Below, one piece after another: positions 62,201 to 64,000 of a DNA stretch of 64,000 bases. Source of the stretch: Chamaecrista fasciculata. Taxonomy: Eukaryota > Streptophyta > Magnoliopsida > Fabales > Fabaceae. A program made the position numbers and the translations under genes. The notes under the pieces are model-generated. The model worked only from the letters and a program-made list of their open reading frames with translations. It did no database searches and had not been told where the DNA came from. Location: the NCBI GenBank assembly GCA_003254925.1, contig QANZ01008445.1, positions 36,821 through 100,820 of the forward strand. The letters are read 5' to 3'. Positions within the stretch are counted from its first letter, which is position 1, and each line of letters begins with the position of its first letter.

Positions 62201-63343
62201 AGAAGTAATTGATATAAACGCATAAAACTATACCAAACCAAGGCTTATTGAAGAAACAGAACAAGGAAATTCTCCAAAATCTGAGAAGGAAAAATAGGTA
62301 ATATAAAGCACCAAAGAGAGGACTCGGTGGTTCTTCATAAGATGAGTCTAGGACCTCAGCAACAAATCATAAAATCATATAGACACACAGGATTTACATT
62401 ACCATCATAAGCCCACTGAACGTAAGATCCAAAGACAGAAACAACTGATAGAGAAAACATTGCCAGCATGCTGCACATATGCTATGAAGCACACTTTTTC
62501 TCTTAAACGTTTTCATCTATTAAATTAGAATAAAGCGCCAATGCATAATAAAGGACAAAACCATTTTTCAATTTGTTTATTCAATACAACTCTTTTGAAC
62601 TTCCATTTAGTCTAAATACTAACCATAAGGTGCTCTTGATTTCCCTTTTGATTATTGAAAGTAAAAACATTTAAGATATCTTCCTATGAATGAATTAAAA
62701 GGGTAAGGACAAAAGAAGAAAAGAGAATCAAAACTCAAGAATGTAATAAAACTACACAATCTCTCTGCATATTCATCAAAGGAATTGCAAGGAAAGCGGA
62801 GGATTAAACATAATATATGTAGCATATTGCTCATATATAGAGAAAGAAAATAATCTGCACATTGTTTAAATTAGGAGTTGGACAACAAGTCACCAAGTTT
62901 TTTCTTCAATTCTTTTCTTTCTTCCTTCTTACTATATATGTCTTGTGGAACTACAGTTAACTTGTCATAATCCTTATAGTCTAGTCTACCTGGTAGTTAT
63001 AAATATTAAATTATCACCTTCAAGAACATAAATTTTAACTTTAAAAGGAAAATGTAAGCTAACCCAATTTCAGCATTTAGCATTTATGCTTTACTAAGTT
63101 TCAAAAACTCGTGGCTTAAAAATATACTAGTTTTCTGCTACAGCAAAAATACGCTAACATTGAAAGATATTCATCTACGTATAGAGAGTGGAGGGCGACT
63201 CCAATTTCTTCAAAAAGAAAGAGCACCGGATACTTGATAGCAAAGAGATGGAAATTAAAAAAAAAAAAAAAAAANAAAAAAAAAAAAAAAAAAAAAAAAA
63301 CAGCAAGTTTACGTGATGATTGTGGAGAGCATAGCTCGGCCAT
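53264..63343 (-). CDS. PRP39: PRP39-type pre-mRNA-processing factor with Gln-rich tail
   Basis: Twelve minus-strand exons: 63343-63313, 62116-62016, 60680-60451, 60131-59964, 59407-59041, 58933-58790, 58331-58179, 58084-57968, 57107-57027, 56098-55949, 55445-53850 and 53350-53264. All join in phase to 1074 aa. Residues about 20-540 are half-a-TPR (HAT) repeats with family sequences such as '[12 protein letters not shown]', '[17 protein letters not shown]', '[18 protein letters not shown]' and '[20 protein letters not shown]'. PRP39 is a U1 snRNP-associated protein that helps 5' splice-site recognition in the nucleus. The C-terminal half is low complexity: acidic/Ser-rich, then an Arg/Gly/Tyr patch (about 690-760), then a Gln-rich region (about 890-1040) with a run of about 12 Gln. 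That makes it far longer than yeast or human PRP39. The small first exon (10 codons) is phase-consistent but is the least certain part. The Gln-rich coding strand produces alternative frames on + that are not genes. Confidence 0.92.
53995..54300 (-). repeat. CAG/CAA repeat tract coding the PRP39 Gln-rich tail
   Basis: Mixed CAG and CAA codons (CTG/TTG on the + strand), the longest pure run about 12 codons at 54261-54296. Interruptions keep it from being a pure triplet repeat. Confidence 0.85.
58456..58498. other. Poly(A) run with assembly gap
   Basis: An A-run with one N at 58476 inside a PRP39 intron. Real length unknown. A similar run with N at 63275 lies in PRP39 intron 1 (63257-63300). 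Confidence 0.8.
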
Positions 63344-63572
63344 TAGAGGTGAATGAGATAGGTGTCGCGTCGAGAGAGAAGGAAGGTATGCTCTAATCTT
63401 CAGATCGGCGTTTGGTGTAGCCTGACGGCGGTGGCTGGCGGTAGGATGCCGAAGTCCCCTTTGACCGTCGTGGGCTTATTAGCTTTGCTCGGTGCTGTGC
63501 ATAGTATTGGCCAATTGGGTTTATCATCTTGTTTTTACTTTTGGCCAAAATCTCAAATTGGTCCCTTCGGTA
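63344..63572. other. PRP39 upstream region
   Basis: Moderately GC-rich sequence directly before the PRP39 start, probably its 5' untranslated region and promoter. The short + strand frame here has no family resemblance. Confidence 0.4.
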
Positions 63573-64000
63573 GTTTTTTTTTTTTTTTAAACATAATTCA
63601 TTCCAAATCCAAAGTAAAATAAGGCAAAGTCAAACAATAACAAATAAAAACACATCAAAATAATCCAAAACATCAATTGACGATGGTGGGGAGTTTGTAA
63701 CCCATCCAAGAGGACCCATCTTTGTGTAAGACAAATTGACAAAACAATTAGTTACCAAGATAACGGATCTAGAGATCCAACTAAAGAACTTCGTGAGATC
63801 ACAAATCCAAAACGCTACCGCCACAAAACCCGCTGCAGAAAACACACGGACACGAGCAGAGAGCACAGATCTGGGAAGGAAAACCGTCGAAAACCACCTA
63901 AACTTGAAAACCACCGCCACAGAAGACACACAAAAAAGAGCGTCGCCACATATCACCTGACCCAAGAAGACGCCGACGGGAACAACCTAGCAGATTGCCG
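63573..64000 (-). mobile_element. Possible retroposed sequence ending in poly(A), cut by the window edge
   Basis: On the minus strand, GC-richer sequence from 64000 downward ends in an A-run (T-run at about 63574-63588 on +), as non-LTR retroposons do. No domain is recognisable and the far end lies outside the window. It could also be a processed gene fragment. Confidence 0.35.

Noticed and set aside
63362-63622. A + strand gene divergent from PRP39
   Set aside because: The 86-codon frame has no recognisable features and runs into a T-run; it more likely overlaps the PRP39 leader.
1-64000. CRISPR arrays, bacterial operons, organelle inserts or integrated viral genes
   Set aside because: No regularly spaced repeats of CRISPR type, no plastid or mitochondrial gene sequence and no reverse-transcriptase or coat genes of viral type were recognised; all repeats fit plant transposons.

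Overview
The window is nuclear DNA from a flowering plant, almost certainly a eudicot. It carries a complete phytochrome E gene (a phytochrome type known from eudicots and missing from grasses), spliceosomal introns in every gene, long AT-rich intergenic stretches and many small inverted-repeat transposons. The seven runs of N are short assembly gaps in low-complexity or inverted-repeat sequence. I cannot name the species.

Layout. Positions 1-5,070 are repeats, including a near-identical 759-bp direct repeat pair. Positions 5,075-19,930 hold a head-to-tail array of three paralogous genes of the hAT-transposase / RICESLEEPER-like class (CDS 6573-8624, 11796-14326 and 17716-19795). Each has a non-coding 5' leader with introns, three coding exons and an acidic tail, and all reading frames are open. 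All three lack a BED zinc finger and have Lys where the hAT family keeps its catalytic Glu, so they look like domesticated genes rather than active transposons. Positions 19,931-23,000 are repeats. Next come an X8-domain GPI-anchored callose-binding-type protein (23401-25490, +), a GDSL esterase/lipase (29012-31210, +), a 7-kb repeat-rich stretch, PHYE (43563 down to 38360, - strand), a second repeat-rich stretch (43.6-53.2 kb) and a 12-exon PRP39-type U1 snRNP splicing factor with a long Gln-rich tail (63343 down to 53264, - strand). The last 430 bases look like retroposed sequence cut off by the window edge.

Exon junctions were worked out by hand from GT/AG sites, reading phase and remembered family sequence. 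In all seven genes the summed coding length is a multiple of three with no internal stop: hAT copies 617, 638 and 625 aa; X8 292 aa; GDSL 337 aa; PHYE 1123 aa; PRP39 1074 aa.

The most unusual content is (a) the hAT-derived array, where all three copies keep an E2F-type TTTCCCGC site near the predicted transcription start and where different small transposons have landed in different copies, one of them between the TATA box and the leader of copy 3; and (b) a family of MULE-like elements with 9-bp target duplications that carry a captured piece of splicing factor 1 (branch-point-binding protein) between long inverted arms. Three copies of (b) are present, and in two of them a short chimeric reading frame is open. 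The unlinked functions (light sensing, splicing, cell wall, lipase) suggest no operon-like cooperation; this is ordinary plant gene order with heavy transposon traffic.
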